Source: Ailurus styani (Eukaryota; Chordata; Mammalia; Carnivora; Ailuridae). Taken from it: a stretch of DNA of 64,000 nt. Numbering within the stretch: the stretch's first letter is position 1; every line of letters starts with the position of its first letter. The notes beneath the pieces are model-generated. The model searched no databases and had not been told where the DNA came from. It saw only the letters and a list, made by a program, of their open reading frames with translations. Location of the stretch: positions 8,980,640-9,044,639 of the forward strand of contig LNAC01000001.1 of NCBI GenBank assembly GCA_002007465.1. The letters are read 5' to 3'. Made by a program: the position numbers and the translations under genes. Positions 46,739 through 58,570 of the stretch are shown in pieces.

Positions 46739-48050
46739 GTCTTTAGGGGCGTCTTCTTCTTCTTGGCGGGCTTGTTCAGCCCGTCCCCGTCCACTCCATT
46801 GGCTTCGATGGCACTGGCGGGGATCTCAAAGGAGGCTGGGGATTTAGAAGGCGAGCTGGGGGTTTTAGAGGACGTCTTAAAAGGGTCAATGGATTCGTCA
46901 CAGGCGTCTGGGTCAAAGTTGTAGGACTGTTGGGGAAGCGTGGGAGACTCTTGCATTTTTGAGGTGGAAGAAAAAGGGTCAAAATTGGGGTCATCCCACT
47001 TGTCAATGTCAAAGGTGTAGGTACCTTTGGCAATAGGGATGTCATTGGGCTCATCGGGGGATCTGGTAGGCGAGGCAGGAGTGTTGTCGAGTTTCTCGGG
47101 TGTTTTTTTCATCTTTGGCCTCCTTAGGGGCATTTTGGCAACCGGCTTTTTGCCTAGCTTTTTGGTAGGAGGGGGGTTTTCCTGCTGGGTGTCCCAACTA
47201 CCCTTGTCCTCGGAATAGTCAAACTCCAGCCTCACGGAGAGCCCTTTGACTGGGGAGTCGTCCTGCCCCCCACTATCGGATGGGGTCACCTCCACCGCCT
47301 CCGGAGCCGTGGCAAGGGGCAATGTTTTCCTTCCAACCGGAGGTGAGTTCTGCACTCTGCCACTTCCAGAAGCTGGAGGGATGGCCCCTTCGGGCCCCTC
47401 GGGGTCCAGAGGGCAGGCGGCCTTGGGCACAGCAGCGGGTTCCAGGGGCGTCTCCTCCAAGAGGGCTGGTACAGAACCTTCCGTCTTGGCCAATTCCGGC
47501 TTTGTCTCGAATGCTCGATTCTCCTCACTGGAGACGGGATTCTCTTCCACTGGCTCCTGCTGTGTCTCTTTCACTGGGGGGGTTTCGGGAGGTTTCTTCG
47601 TGGTCTGCTTCTTTTTTAAGGAAGGCGGCCTTGGTTTTTTAGTTCGCTTAAGGGTACTGGAAGCACTGCTTGAACCCGTGCTATAGGCATCTGGGGCCAG
47701 GGCCACGGCCTCGGGGTTGCCTGAGCAAGAAGCACCATCAAAGTCACTAGCTTGCAGGCTGAGAGAGCGGGACAGCGTGGACTTGGAGACGGGCACGGAA
47801 TCCGTGGATTTCCTCCGCGTGTTCACTTTGCATTCCTGACTCTTAGAGTCTGAGCAGCGGGGCTCCAAGGTCTGGAAATCATCCACCAGCTCGATGCTGT
47901 CAAAGTCTAAGTTGTAAGTCCCGCTGCTGGCTATAGGCTTGTCTTCATCGAAGACGGCAGAGAAGGAGTGTGACGGGGGGCGGAAGGGGCTCCCTTCCAC
48001 GGAGCTGCTGCGTGGCCCATCGGGGACAGAGGCCGGCTCGGAACCGCAGC
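46739..48050 (-). CDS. TACC2: TACC2 large exon: SDP repeats and basic clusters
   Basis: This 1312-bp exon carries residues 47-482 with two split-codon bases at each end. The acceptor is CTTCCTTAG and the donor is GTAAGT. Visible in order: SPFRPPSHSFSAVFDEDKP, then GTYNLDFDSIELV (about 89-101); a serine-rich stretch with RRKSTDSVP and STLSRSLSLQ; a basic block KRTKKPRPPSLKKK; a long acidic/proline region; a second basic block at the internal methionine 352 (MPLRRPKMKKTPEK); GTYTFDIDKWDDPNFDPF (388-405); SYNFDPDACDESIDPF (421-436); an SP-rich stretch; and the terminal cluster KPAKKKKTPLK. The three FD/NFD motifs are the SDP repeats characteristic of TACC family members. The basic blocks are plausible nuclear localisation signals. 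An ATG at 48087 lies in frame upstream, but in the polypyrimidine tract of the acceptor, so it is not used here as a start. Confidence 0.97.
47131..47133 (-). other. TACC2: Internal methionine, possible start of the AZU-1-like short isoform
   Basis: Codon 352 is an ATG in a fair initiation context, with A at -3 (gccaaaATGC). From memory of the family, a shorter product called AZU-1 starts at a methionine followed by PLRRPKMKK, the sequence seen here. No promoter can be recognised just upstream, which is coding sequence of the same exon. Initiation here is therefore possible but not shown by the sequence. Confidence 0.4.
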
Positions 48051-48289
48051 CTAAGGAAGAGGAGGCAGAGCAGTCACTGAAGGACACAGGACACCGGAGT
48101 ATTTCTCATCTCGTGCCTGACCGCTACCCTCTAAGCAGAGGCCCCAGCCCCCTGCCCTGGGCCCCCACTGGGCAGGCACAGTGCTGGGGTACAAAGCCTG
48201 CTCTCACCCATCACTGGCTCCAGACCCCGGGTAGGTTTACCCTCCGGTTCCTCATCTGTAAAATGGGAGCGACCAGGGCTATTTAGGGA

Positions 48290-48770
48290 AGAGCTCCAAT
48301 CATTCAGTCATTCAGAAAAAACCTTTACCAAATTCCCAACGGGACCAGGCATCATTCTGGGAGTTGGGGATTCAACAACAAACAAAACAGACCAAATCCT
48401 CGCCCTCCTGGAAGTTACATTATTCAGGGGGAGGACAGTTCAGAAACAAATAAGAAAATGTAGACTGCTAGACGGTGACAAGCACTATGGAGAAAAATAA
48501 AGCCAGGGTAGGGGCATTGCATTTTAAAATAAAATAGTTGGCAAAGCCCTGCAAGGAGGAAACACTTAAGCAAAGATCAGAAACAAGGTAAAGACGTGAA
48601 CCAGGAGGATATCTGCACGCCCTGCCCTGGGAGGGGGGGAAGCATCACCAGCACCAGGAACAGCAAGTGCAAAGGCCCTGGGGTAGAAGCACGCCCGGTG
48701 TGTTAAAGAAATAACAGAGGCCAGTGTGACTAAAGCAAGGGAGAGGAAGACAGCCATTACCATCATCGAG
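48290..48770 (+). mobile_element. Ancient L2-like interspersed repeat
   Basis: 'gttggggattcaacaacaaa', 'ctatggagaaaaataaagcc', 'aacagcaagtgcaaaggccc' and 'gaggccagtgtgactaaagc' follow a widespread ancient mammalian repeat in order. I assign it to L2-like LINEs only tentatively. Confidence 0.5.
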
Positions 48771-50561
48771 CCTGTTCTTGACTACTTGGAGCTTGTTGTG
48801 AGGAACAACCGGGACACATTCCGTGGAGGCCCTCAGGCTATTGCAGCATGCCTTGCCTGCCACCTGTCGCTACCCCAGGCATCCCCTGCAATCTCTCTCT
48901 CCAGCTTTGCCTGCCATGCTCCTCTTCTTGGCCTCTCCTCCAGTCTAGTCCCTCCGCTCTCTTTGCCGCTCTTCTTCCCAGCCTCCCCACCTCCACAGCC
49001 ACTGCCGACCACAGAGGCTGCTCTGTCACCTCCTGACCCCACCACTCCATGGGGATCTGGCCAGCCTGGCCTGGGCTCGGCCACCCTGGACTCTGCCTGC
49101 ACCAGCTGGTGCCTTTCATGCATTTCTGGGTTCACAGCTGTCTTGGGCAGTCAGTGCGCCAGAAAACGATGGGCCAGGAAACTAACAAAACGTCATCGGA
49201 CAAAGGAGGGCAAATGTTGCAGAGAGGTCTGCAGAAGAAGGCACTGGAGAGTTGGCACAGGTATGGCCCGGAACAGTGCTCCCCAAGTTGCGTTTCACTG
49301 ACGGGAGCTAGGCTCCCAAGACCCACCGAGTGCCCGGCTGCGACAGAGGCCAGGCAAAACACAGGTGTTCAGTTAACTTTGAATTTCAGATCCTTGCAAA
49401 AGGCTTTTCGTATAAATATGTCTTGGTAATTCCTTGTTTATCTGGGATTCGGACTTAACTGGACACCCTGTATTTTCATTTGCTGAATCTGGCAGCCCGA
49501 GCCCTCATCCCCACAGATGCAAACGGCTTGGGAAATGCTCAGCTAAACCTGAACTGGCTTCTCGCTGGACACCTTCTTAGAGCAATTCGTACTCACGACC
49601 GCAGACGTGTGGGTGGGGAGGACTCAGGCGCTGCTGCCCGACTTTGCTCACGAGCAGGTATTTCTCTTGGAGCCCCTGGCAGACAACCCAGCCCAGGAGA
49701 TGACAACACGAGAAAGTCCAAGCCTCCCGAGTTTAGGGACAGGTCTGACTCATCTTCGCTCTTCCTGGACCCGCCACACTTTCTCGTGCAAGCTCAGTAA
49801 GCACCTCTCGACTCAAAGACACCTTCTGGAAGCACGTCTATTCACGGTTCTAAACTTTCCCGTCTCTCCCGCCCCCAGCGCCCCCCAGGCCCTACCTGCA
49901 GCCGAGGTCCGGGAAAACAGGGGGCACTTCCTTAAAGCCTCACGGCTCTTCCCACCAAGCGATTCCGCCCTCACCTCAGAAACACTCCTGCTTCCTTCCC
50001 ACCTCAGAAGAAGAAGTCTCCGCCATGCTTCTTTCAAAAACCAACTCCCTCTCTCCTCCCTCCAGGGCCTGGTCCCCTCGGGCACCCCACCCTCCTGCCC
50101 AGACACATGACACAGAGGACACAGAAGGACCAGAGGGCCCTGCGGAACACGGGCTCTCAAGGGGGCCTTGCAGGAGGGAGAAGAAGCCTCAGCCCATCCC
50201 ACTGTTTCCAAAGCCAGGCCCACAACTGCCGGCCTCCTCTCTGTCAGGCTGCCCTGGGCCTTCTGGTAGTTCCCCGGAAGTAGGCACCACGCTGCCATCT
50301 GCTCACTGGCTGGCCAGAAGAAAAGCTCCCGCCTGCTCACCACCCTGTCCTCTTCAGCACTGACATTCCCGACTTAACTCGTCTCGGACCAGGAAACCCA
50401 CTCTTGCTCAGGGTATCTCAGCCGTGGCACTGGGGCCCTGTCGGGGCGGCGACTGGTTTGGGGGAGGTTGTGCTGTTCGCGGGAGGGTGTTAGGCAGCAT
50501 CTTCCATCTCTTACCCGCTAGAAGTCACTGGCACCCCAAATCCAGTTGTGACCAGGGTTTA

Positions 50562-50757
50562 GGGGAGCCTGGGTGGCTCAGTTGGTGAAGCATCTACCTT
50601 CGGCTCGGGTCATGATCTTGGGGTCCTGGGATCGAGCCCTGGATCGGGTTCCCTGCCCAGCAGGGAGTCTGCTTCTCCCTTGCCCTCTGCCCCTCCCCCC
50701 TTCTTGTGCACACCCTCTCTCTCTCTAATAAATAAATAGAATCTTTAAAAAAAAATG
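50562..50757 (+). mobile_element. CAN-SINE
   Basis: Forward SINE: 'agcctgggtggctcagttgg', 'gtcctgggatcgagccctgg', CT-rich part, and a 'taataaataaatagaatctt' tail. Confidence 0.94.
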
Positions 50758-53700
50758 TTTCTAAAAATTGCCAAATGTCCCCTTGAGGGGCACCATGATC
50801 CCTGGCTGAGAACCGCTGTCTCACTGGGTGGTCGTTAAGCAGGTTGTTCCACAGGGCCCATTACAGGGCCGGGAGGGCCTGAGTCAATCTGAAGACAGGG
50901 GCCGCGAACTAACAGGTGGAACCCAACCAGGGCCTCCCCAAAGCCCACACTTCCCATGGGGCAGAAAGGAAAGTTCTAGAGCAGGTACGGTATCTCCAGT
51001 CACCTCCAAGGCCCCCACATGGGCCTTCCCGGGTAGTCTCCCTGCGTGGCTAAGAAAACTGGCTTCACCCCAGGGGGATGCAGTGGCCCTGGAGGGACAG
51101 CCACCATTGAAGGACCCCACCTCTGCACCATGAAACCGGGTTCACGGGTTCACCGACCACCTGCTTGCCCCTGACCAACTCCTGTGTCCGTCCTTTGCCT
51201 CGGGGTCCTTACATGCGCCAGCTCACTCACAGAGCGGCCTGGTTTCCCAATGGAGGGGAGTCAAGAGGCCTGGCTTCTGATCCCAGAGCCCCTCCTGTGC
51301 TGTGAGACAGGCAGCGAGGTCTAGAAGCCACACGTCTCACTGGGGAAGCGGGAGATGCCACCTGCCATGTAGGGATGCCGGAAGCCCGGGGAAGGACTCT
51401 CGGCTGAGTCGGAGAAGACACCCTCAAAGAACCCAGCGCAGGCCTGGCACACGGTGGACACTTCCACGGGAGCTACTGTTTAATGATGCGACGTTTCCTT
51501 CTGTCCCTCATCGGCTGGTTCTGTGCTGTAGGAACGTGGCCACCGGCCAGCAGCCGCACACCGCCATCTCCGAACTGGGGACGGTCAGGAAGGGAAGGAG
51601 GACCTCGGAGGGCCGGCAGGCTGCCCTGCTCACGTTACGGGAGAGAGAAAGCCAGGCTCAGATGAGCTGCATCCTGACCCGGCCCAGCCCAGACGAAGTG
51701 CAGGTGCAGGCGAACACCCAGCATCCCCGCCCACCCATGGGCGCGAGATGCTCGCAGGACCCAAGGCGAGGCGACCAGCTGGTTGTTTCTGACAGCGTGG
51801 GTTTCCAGGAGAGCAAATCATGTCTTTATTCACAGCCAAGGGTCTAGTCTGTTACTTCACGTGGCTCTTCTGGCACATCGAGCAATACCCCGGGTGCTTT
51901 GCAGAAGAGAACCCAGCAACAGATTTCCCCAAGCCTTTTCTTCCCCGCGGCTCTCGGAAAGAACGTCTCTTCCCCTCCGGCCACCTCTGAAAGCAGGCAC
52001 ACCCGCCCGCTCACGCCTCTGTCGTGCCCCACGCTGTCTGCAGAAGGGACGGGCAGACTTTTCTAATAAGGGCCGAGAATCAAACGGATCTTTGTACGGC
52101 CCAAGCCTGGGGAGGCTTTGAGCAGTCACGGTCCCAACCGTAAGAGTCCTCATTGTGGAAGCCACGTATATTTAGCTTCACTGGAGTTTTCCAAGAAGGA
52201 GAAGCACAAAGTCCCTGTTCAAAGTCCAACTGATGTAATCAAAAGTTCTGTGGGGCTGTGCCTCGTGGCGATTACCAGCCCCAAGCCCTTCCGGGCGGGG
52301 GTTACCTCCTAATCCCCGGCAATGCTCATTTCTTTCTGAAGAAAGAGGCGGGAGCTGCGCGTCTGTTTGTTTTTAAGAATGGAGACTGTTCTTTGCTTTG
52401 TTGAAAAGCAAGTCAGGCAGAAGGAACAAGGACAGGCCACGGAAAAGAACAGAAGCTATAAACCATCCCCAGATGCCGTCAGGATGCGTGGCTGGAAATC
52501 CTAGATGTCGCACATGGGCTCACAGCCATGGCCCTTCCCTGCTTACTCCTCGGCGCAGGAGGATGGATCGTACGCTGTAATACACCATCGTTTTCTTCCG
52601 AATGCCTCCCCAAAGTAGCCCACATTTGTGTGGGCATGAACTTCTATCCACAGAAAAAAAGGATGGTTGATTTTCCAATCATGTGTTTGATCTAGGGATT
52701 ACGATATATTTGTCATTCACTTTCCATTAAACAAGCGTGATTTTTTTTAACAGTATTCTAGGAAATGAATTTTTATATGCTTCATAATATGAAAGAAAAA
52801 ATGGGAACGCTAAAAACCTCTCAGCAGTCCTTCTGGCTCCTTCTCTACCTTAAAATCAAATTACAATAATCCCTCTCTCAGGGCCCAGCCCTAGACCAGC
52901 CACGCGGAATCACATACTACCAGCTGAGCATCAGAGATGGGAGAATATAAAAACTGCATTTGTCAGACACCAGCAAAGATATCTGCCCGCCCCCAAAATG
53001 GTCCTAACCCTTTCCCCCAGGAGCGGGGAGCATATCTGCTTAGGAATCAGCCCCCAAGTTGTCTACCTTTTCTAAAATAACAGCCTATGTGAACCCAGGA
53101 CAGGTAGAAAGAATTCTACCCAAAGAATTCTACCAATTCTACCCAACATCAAGGTCAAAATATCATTTGACTTTATGGTTCACTAGGCTCTGGCCAGGGC
53201 AAGAGTAAGAACAGAGGCCCAGCCATCAGCTGGTTCCTTCTCCTCCCACCGCAGCTCTATCCCTTACCTGGGGTGGCCTTGAGCACAGATGTGGGGACAC
53301 TGCACCTATAGGTCCCAGCACCACCCTTGGTTCCTCCTTGGCTCAGAGGCATAAACATGAGTACAGTCAGCCAGGAGTAGAAGGGCCATGAGAAAGGGAC
53401 CAGGCGGGCCCAGGAAGTGGATCTCCAGAGAACCCACAGAGTGGTCTAGGAGGAGATGGGCCCTCTAGCCTCCCCACAGAGAAAGGACTGTGGCTAGAGG
53501 AGAGCCAGAGTGGGGCCCCCCAAAATACATGACCCAACGCAGAAAGGTGGTCCAGGTCTAAGAATGGTACCACCTGGCCCCCTGACCAGTCTGCTGGGCC
53601 ATTTCTGGCTGACCCCAGCTCCTTCCAGGTCTCGTGTTAAACTTTCACGGTGGAGGTGGTCCCATCCCTGCTGGTGTAACTGGAGGGTGTAGGCACAAAA

Positions 53701-54364
53701 CCCTAGCCAAGTGGGGGGCTGGGGCTGGGGCATGAGATCTGTCCCTTCCCCTCCCACCTCCAGCAATCACCTCTGAAAGGTATGGAAAGATCCATGTTTT
53801 AAGTCACACTAGGGGAGAAAGGAGGCAGGAAACGGACATGCAATCAGGTAACCTGAGGTTAATGAGGAATAAATGAACCATCCATGCGTGGGTTTGACTA
53901 TCTACAGCTTTCTCTTCTTTCCCATTTACTACATACCTCCATTCCCAAGCCCAGGGGGGCTGTGGTCTTCCATAAAAATGCAGATTCATGTGGGCTGTCT
54001 AGCCCCAGTGTTCTTATGGGAGCCAAGGACCACATATTCGAATCCAAGATAGAGTCCCAAATAAAAACCTCCCAGACGCACTTGTCCCCATAAGCCCCAT
54101 TCTGGACGCCAAGTGAAAGGCACCCAGAGCTGAATGAGGGGCTTCCCCACAGGCCTCCCCTCAACACCCTCAAAGCAGACAGATAATCCACTGTATCCGC
54201 TCACTCTTAGTTTGCACTCACAAAACGAGCTCCGAGCAGAGAGGCCCCAGCGGCTGGGGACGAAGGAGCTCCAGCAACAGCCCCCGGGCGTGGGTGCCCC
54301 CTCCAGCTGCCCCAGCCCAGGGCTGCTCCCAAGCTTCCCCGGGGGAGCACCTGACCCCGGTTAC

Positions 54365-54501
54365 CTGGTTCTTCCGGGGGCGGCTGTGCGCTGACCTCAG
54401 GTTCTGGCGTGACTTCAGGGGGCGGCGGGGGTGGGGCTGGCGGAGCTTTGACAGGAGTCGTCGACTCGGGGGTCTCAAATGCTTCTTCGGAGTCAGAACT
54501 C
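54365..54501 (-). CDS. TACC2: TACC2 exon, proline-rich segment (5'-most exon in window)
   Basis: This 137-bp exon encodes residues 1-45 plus the first base of a glycine codon. The acceptor is CAG (54502-54504) and the donor is G|GTAACC. It starts with one base finishing an upstream codon and then reads SSDSEEAFETPESTTPVK, followed by a proline run (PAPPPPPPEV) and an acidic PEPEV segment. In known TACC2 isoforms this exon is shared by the long form, which carries a giant upstream exon, and by short forms with their own first exon. Neither partner is visible up to 64000. The serine/acidic patch looks like a casein-kinase type target and the proline run is SH3/WW-like; both are inferences. Identity and boundaries are firm. 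Confidence 0.94.
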
Positions 54502-57500
54502 CTGATGGAGAGAGGAGGACAGAGACACAGGGTTAGGCAGGGGTCTGGGCCGAGTCAGGTCCGAGGGGCCAGGGGCCCGAGCCGCTGAGGCCACGTGGCC
54601 CTTGGACCCCTGCCCGGGGCCGCTAGAGCCGGGCCTGTTGCCCAATTAAGCTGTCAGAGGACAGGTGTGAGGAAAGTCTTTTCCCAGCACGATTCCAGGA
54701 GTGGATCTCATTATCACCAGTTTTGTTCCCAAATGACATATGCTTGGAACTTAGCCCTCTGAGAAATACGTACTTCTGGCCTCGGTGACAAAAATAAACA
54801 CAGGGGAATCTTTTGATCGACCCTGGCACCAAGTCGGTCAGACGGACAGTCCCAGGAACACATTTCGACGCCACGGTTCCAACACATCATAGGATCCCCA
54901 CTCCGTGAAAGCAAATCGCATACGGCCTCTCACCATCCATCATTCTCTGCCACTGTCCTTCCTTCCCGGAGCTTCTCATAACTTACTGTAGATTTAGTCA
55001 CCTCCTCACTGTGTTAATTATCTTTCTCATCTCCTGAGCTTCAAAGCCATGAGGGCAGCTGGCCTTACTTACTGCAGCACCTCTGAGCTTAAGCCAGGAG
55101 GCAGTGAATAAACTTCTGTTGAATGAATGAGTGAAGGAATGAATGAAAGCAAGCTGGCAAGCCAGCTCTCTGGAGGATGTGCCAGACCAAGACACAAAAC
55201 ACAGCCCGCTGATCTCGATGACACAATAGTAACGACTGCCACTCTGCACACAGGTCTGCTCTCAAGGAAGAGTCTTCATCCAGAGAACTGGACTAAAATT
55301 CCACCCAGAGGACACACCACGCCCCCCTCTCTGCCCCGGAAATAAGGGGGAGGCTGCTCGACCAACTAAAGCCTTGTCCTGGGCTCCAGAAAACCCAGGG
55401 CGGACAGCCCTTCTCCATCACCCTGCTCAACAGGGCGTTCACTTTTAAGCCAGAAAGAATGAGACCTCCCCCAAACGTGGAGCCGGGCCTGCGTCCTCGG
55501 GCCGCGGGGCAGCTCCCCCCTGGCTCAAGACGCCCAGCAGTGCGCGGTCCGGGACCAGCCCCACTCGAGGGTGCCAGCGCGGCACCCCCTGGGCTGAGTC
55601 CCGCTCAAGCTAGCGTACCGAGACTACAATGCCACGCGCTCACTTGCAACAAGGAAGGTCATGATCAAGAGAGTGGAGACTCAGGTGACCCGGCAGGCGA
55701 ATCCGGGTGAAGACGTGTCATCAGAGGGGCACGAGCCAAGGAGAGTACGGAGCAGGCAACACCCCTGCTGCTGAGCTCCCACAAGGGTCAAAGGACTCGC
55801 GACCTCCGCGGAGGGCAGCTTCTTCTACAGACTGCTGACTGGGAGAGAGAAGCAGGACCCAAGCCAGTCCCTCTACCGTCAGCCAGCACAGGAAGAAGGA
55901 GCCATTTGGGGAGTTCTCCGTCAGAAAAATCTACACATCGATGTTTTTACAACTTGTTAGTGACTCGCTTTATCAGTGCCAAAGACCCCACCCCCAAGAA
56001 TCCTGGCTCCTGCGACCAGCCCCAAAGCCCTCCCAGGACCCAAAGAGAGGAACAGAAACACCAGAGCTGCTTTTGGTGGGATCCGAGGAGCTGAAGCTTG
56101 CACGCTATCAAATTTCATTAATCAAATTTCAAATCACTCTCACGAGGAAAGACGGACCCTCCACGCACAGGACAGGGGCTGTGCTGACTTTTTACACACA
56201 CTCATTAATATCAAAGGCCTTAGCTTTTGTCCGGGGGAAGTGAAGATACACACGTGGACAGCAACAGATGAAGGTACCTGAGTTGTGCAGGGTCCGTTTA
56301 CCAGCATGACCAACACGAGGAAGTTACACGCGGAGCAACAAAGAGAAACAAGAGCTTGGATCACCCTGGTGGGCCCCTGCCCCCGGCACTGCACGCGTCA
56401 GGGACAACACTGGCAAGACTGCATGGAGCCAACTTGCCTCTTTCCAGAGCTTCCTTGAAGGGCCATCAGACTGGAGTCTCCACTGCTGGTCACTGCTGTC
56501 CACATCCATTGGGCCCATTCCACCAGGGGCCACATCCGCCAGGAGGCAAAAGCCATCTCTGCCAAAGGACAGCCTCTGTCCCCTACAGTCGCACCCCTGA
56601 TTCCCTTGCCGTATCTCTGGGATCTAAATCTGTCCAAGATGTCAGGAAGGAGTTAGCTGCACTGCCAGCCACGGACGCTGCAAGCTTCTCCAGCGCGCAG
56701 CAGAGACGTGGAGTGAGAGGCTGTGTGCTTGGCTCCTCCTGTGGCTTCTGCAACCTTGGGCCCCAGCGATGCGTGGCTTTAGAGCACAAAGGATCCCTGC
56801 TCTTTCCCTACAGCACGAGCAAGCGACAGGGAGAGCCGGATGCTCTTGGGTCCGAGCTGCTGAATTCCAATGAGGTCTCCCGGCTGCAGCTGCCCGGCCC
56901 CGCGCACCTGCTCAGAAGGGGCCACCATTCACCACTGCCCTGTGTGGGAGGGAGAGGGCCCATCAAGCCCCTTTGTGGCTCCTTGCCTGTTCACCATGAA
57001 CTGTTTCTGCATCCAAACACCACGGGCGACCGTGGACCACAAGAATGGCATTCACTTCCGGTGATGCCCGTGTTGTGTTCACATTTCCGCTCCCTCTCCC
57101 AGGAGCAGAGAGCAAGTTAATCAGAGGAGGCGGATGGCAGCTTTTTTAATTAGCTCTTTTCCCCTGCTCGGTTTCCCAGAGGGCTCAGGAACATTTCCAA
57201 GAGCAGGGATTTCTGCAGTCCACCCACGAAGAGCCTGTACATAAAAATAAAGCAGCACTTTGGAGTCCCAATGCAGAAAACCAGGTCCCCCTTGGCTGTT
57301 TGATTTTTTTTTTTTTACTAGAAAAAACCAAAGTACAATAAATGACCCTGTTAAGGCTCCACACACTTTCCAAATGAAAGAAAAGGAAATTAATTTGCTG
57401 CAAAGATGCATCAGAAAGAACGTGCCACTCCAGTCTGCTAAAACACCTCTAAATTAGAGGAAAAAGCATTTACCAGGATATGCGGGTGCTATGTTCATTA

Positions 57501-57639
57501 GATAAGTAAATATGCAAATGAATGCAAATAAAATGAGACATAGGTCTTTGTCTAGTGTCGAAAGATAGCTCTTAATGACCAGGCATGAAATATGGGGACT
57601 TTAATTCCCAGCACGGAAAGCTTTATAATAGTTCTCATA

Positions 57640-57870
57640 TGCTGACTTCTTGTTATGTGTCAGGTGCCAGGCAAGGCCCATTTGTACATTTTTCTCTCAT
57701 CTTCAAAAATAGCCCACCTACTGGAGAGCAGGCCCACTTTATAGACAGCATCACTAAGGCTTAGGGAAGCAAATAACTCTGCCCTTGGCCATCTAGTTAG
57801 CAAGCCGTGGAAGACGGGCTCAAATCTAGAACTGTCTGCCTATCAGATCTGTGCTCTTTTCACTGTCTCG
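57640..57870 (-). mobile_element. MIR-like fossil, reverse
   Basis: 'gttatgtgtcaggtgccagg', 'actaaggcttagggaagcaa' and 'agacgggctcaaatctagaa' follow the reversed MIR order. Confidence 0.55.
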
Positions 57871-58193
57871 GTGGTTTCTGAACATTTTCGACGGCAGAAC
57901 TCTTCTTCCAAATGAATCCCCTGTGCGGAGCACACAATGAAGAAATCGGTCCCTCCACAGACGGCACGTTGGGTTAAGACAGAGAACTATATGGGAACTG
58001 TCCCCAAAGCGAGCCAGCTGGCAAAATGTAGAACCCCCTTAGGGCCTGTTGCCCTATCTTTTTGCTTTACTTTCAATATTTTCAGGGTTCCCTTCTATGA
58101 ACTATAACAACAAAACAGTATAAGATCAGCACCCACCCACAAATACACTAATGCAATATAAGTTAGCATAATATATGATAAAGTTAGTATAAT

Positions 58194-58227
58194 ACAATCA
58201 CACATACACAAAAGTATGTGTGATTGT
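58194..58227. repeat. Perfect 14-bp inverted repeat, 6-base loop
   Basis: Arms 'acaatcacacatac' (58194-58207) and 'gtatgtgtgattgt' (58214-58227) are exact reverse complements around 'acaaaa'. Just upstream are two near-identical short direct repeats (aagttagcataata, aagttagtataata). Confidence 0.95.
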
Positions 58228-58262
58228 GCACGAGTATAAATAAAAGATGGGTGGGTATCTCT

Positions 58263-58457
58263 TTTTTTTAAGATTTTGTTTATTTATTTGACAGAGAGAG
58301 ACACAGCGAGAGAGGGAACACAAGCAGGGGCAGTGGGAGAGGGAGAAGCAGGCTCCCTGCTGAGCAAGGAGCCTGATGTGGGGCTCGATCCCAGGACCCT
58401 GATATCATGACCTGAGCTGAAGGCAGACGCTTAACCACTGAGCCACCCGGGTGCCCC
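58263..58457 (-). mobile_element. CAN-SINE, reverse, abutting a second SINE
   Basis: 'taagattttgtttatttatt', 'gatcccaggaccctgatatc' and 'actgagccacccgggtgccc' give the full reverse SINE. It sits in the T-rich stretch of the next element. Confidence 0.94.
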
Positions 58458-58570
58458 TCTTTTTTTTTTTTAAGTTTATTTACAATCCCTACACCCAACG
58501 TGGGGTTCAAACTCACAACCCCAAGATCAAGAGTCACACGCTCTACCGACGGAGCCAGCCAGGTGCCCCA
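58458..58570 (-). mobile_element. Short tRNA-derived SINE, reverse
   Basis: A poly-T start, then 'ttcaaactcacaaccccaag', 'atcaagagtcacacgctcta' and 'gagccagccaggtgcccc'. It lacks the CT-rich middle of the usual CAN-SINE and may be another subfamily. Confidence 0.75.

Larger units (their letters stand above)
48051..54364. other. TACC2: TACC2 intron (6.3 kb)
   Basis: Contains an ancient repeat at 48.3-48.8 kb and a CAN-SINE at 50.6 kb. 51.0-54.3 kb has no recognisable exon. An AT-rich stretch lies at 52.6-52.9 kb. Confidence 0.8.
7765..54501 (-). other. TACC2: TACC2 gene, 3' portion (16 coding exons plus 3' UTR)
   Basis: This span holds the transforming acidic coiled-coil protein 2 gene, read right to left. 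Sixteen exons with GT donors and AG acceptors join without a frame break into 1002 codons ending at TAA 8241-8243. Seen directly: a proline-rich start, an acidic/SP-rich middle with three related 'FDxDxWDDPxFDPF'-like motifs, lysine-rich clusters, and about 200 C-terminal residues of heptad-like coiled coil. Known of the family: TACC proteins bind centrosomes and microtubules through the C-terminal TACC domain together with ch-TOG/XMAP215 proteins and are regulated by Aurora A. TACC1 and TACC3 share the coiled coil, but the middle region matches TACC2 specifically. The first exon here begins with one base completing an upstream codon, so start exons are outside the window. Residue numbers in the exon entries count from the first complete codon of the exon at 54365-54501. 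Confidence 0.96.

Noticed and set aside
48051..48087. In-frame ATG upstream of the large TACC2 exon as a start codon
   Set aside because: The stretch is a typical polypyrimidine tract ending in TTAG, and the frame joins exactly to the proline-rich exon at 54365, so these bases are intronic.
49813..50343. A 176-codon minus-strand frame between the large and proline-rich exons
   Set aside because: On the same strand as TACC2, but with no resemblance to any TACC2 segment, and the flanking exons already join perfectly in phase without it.
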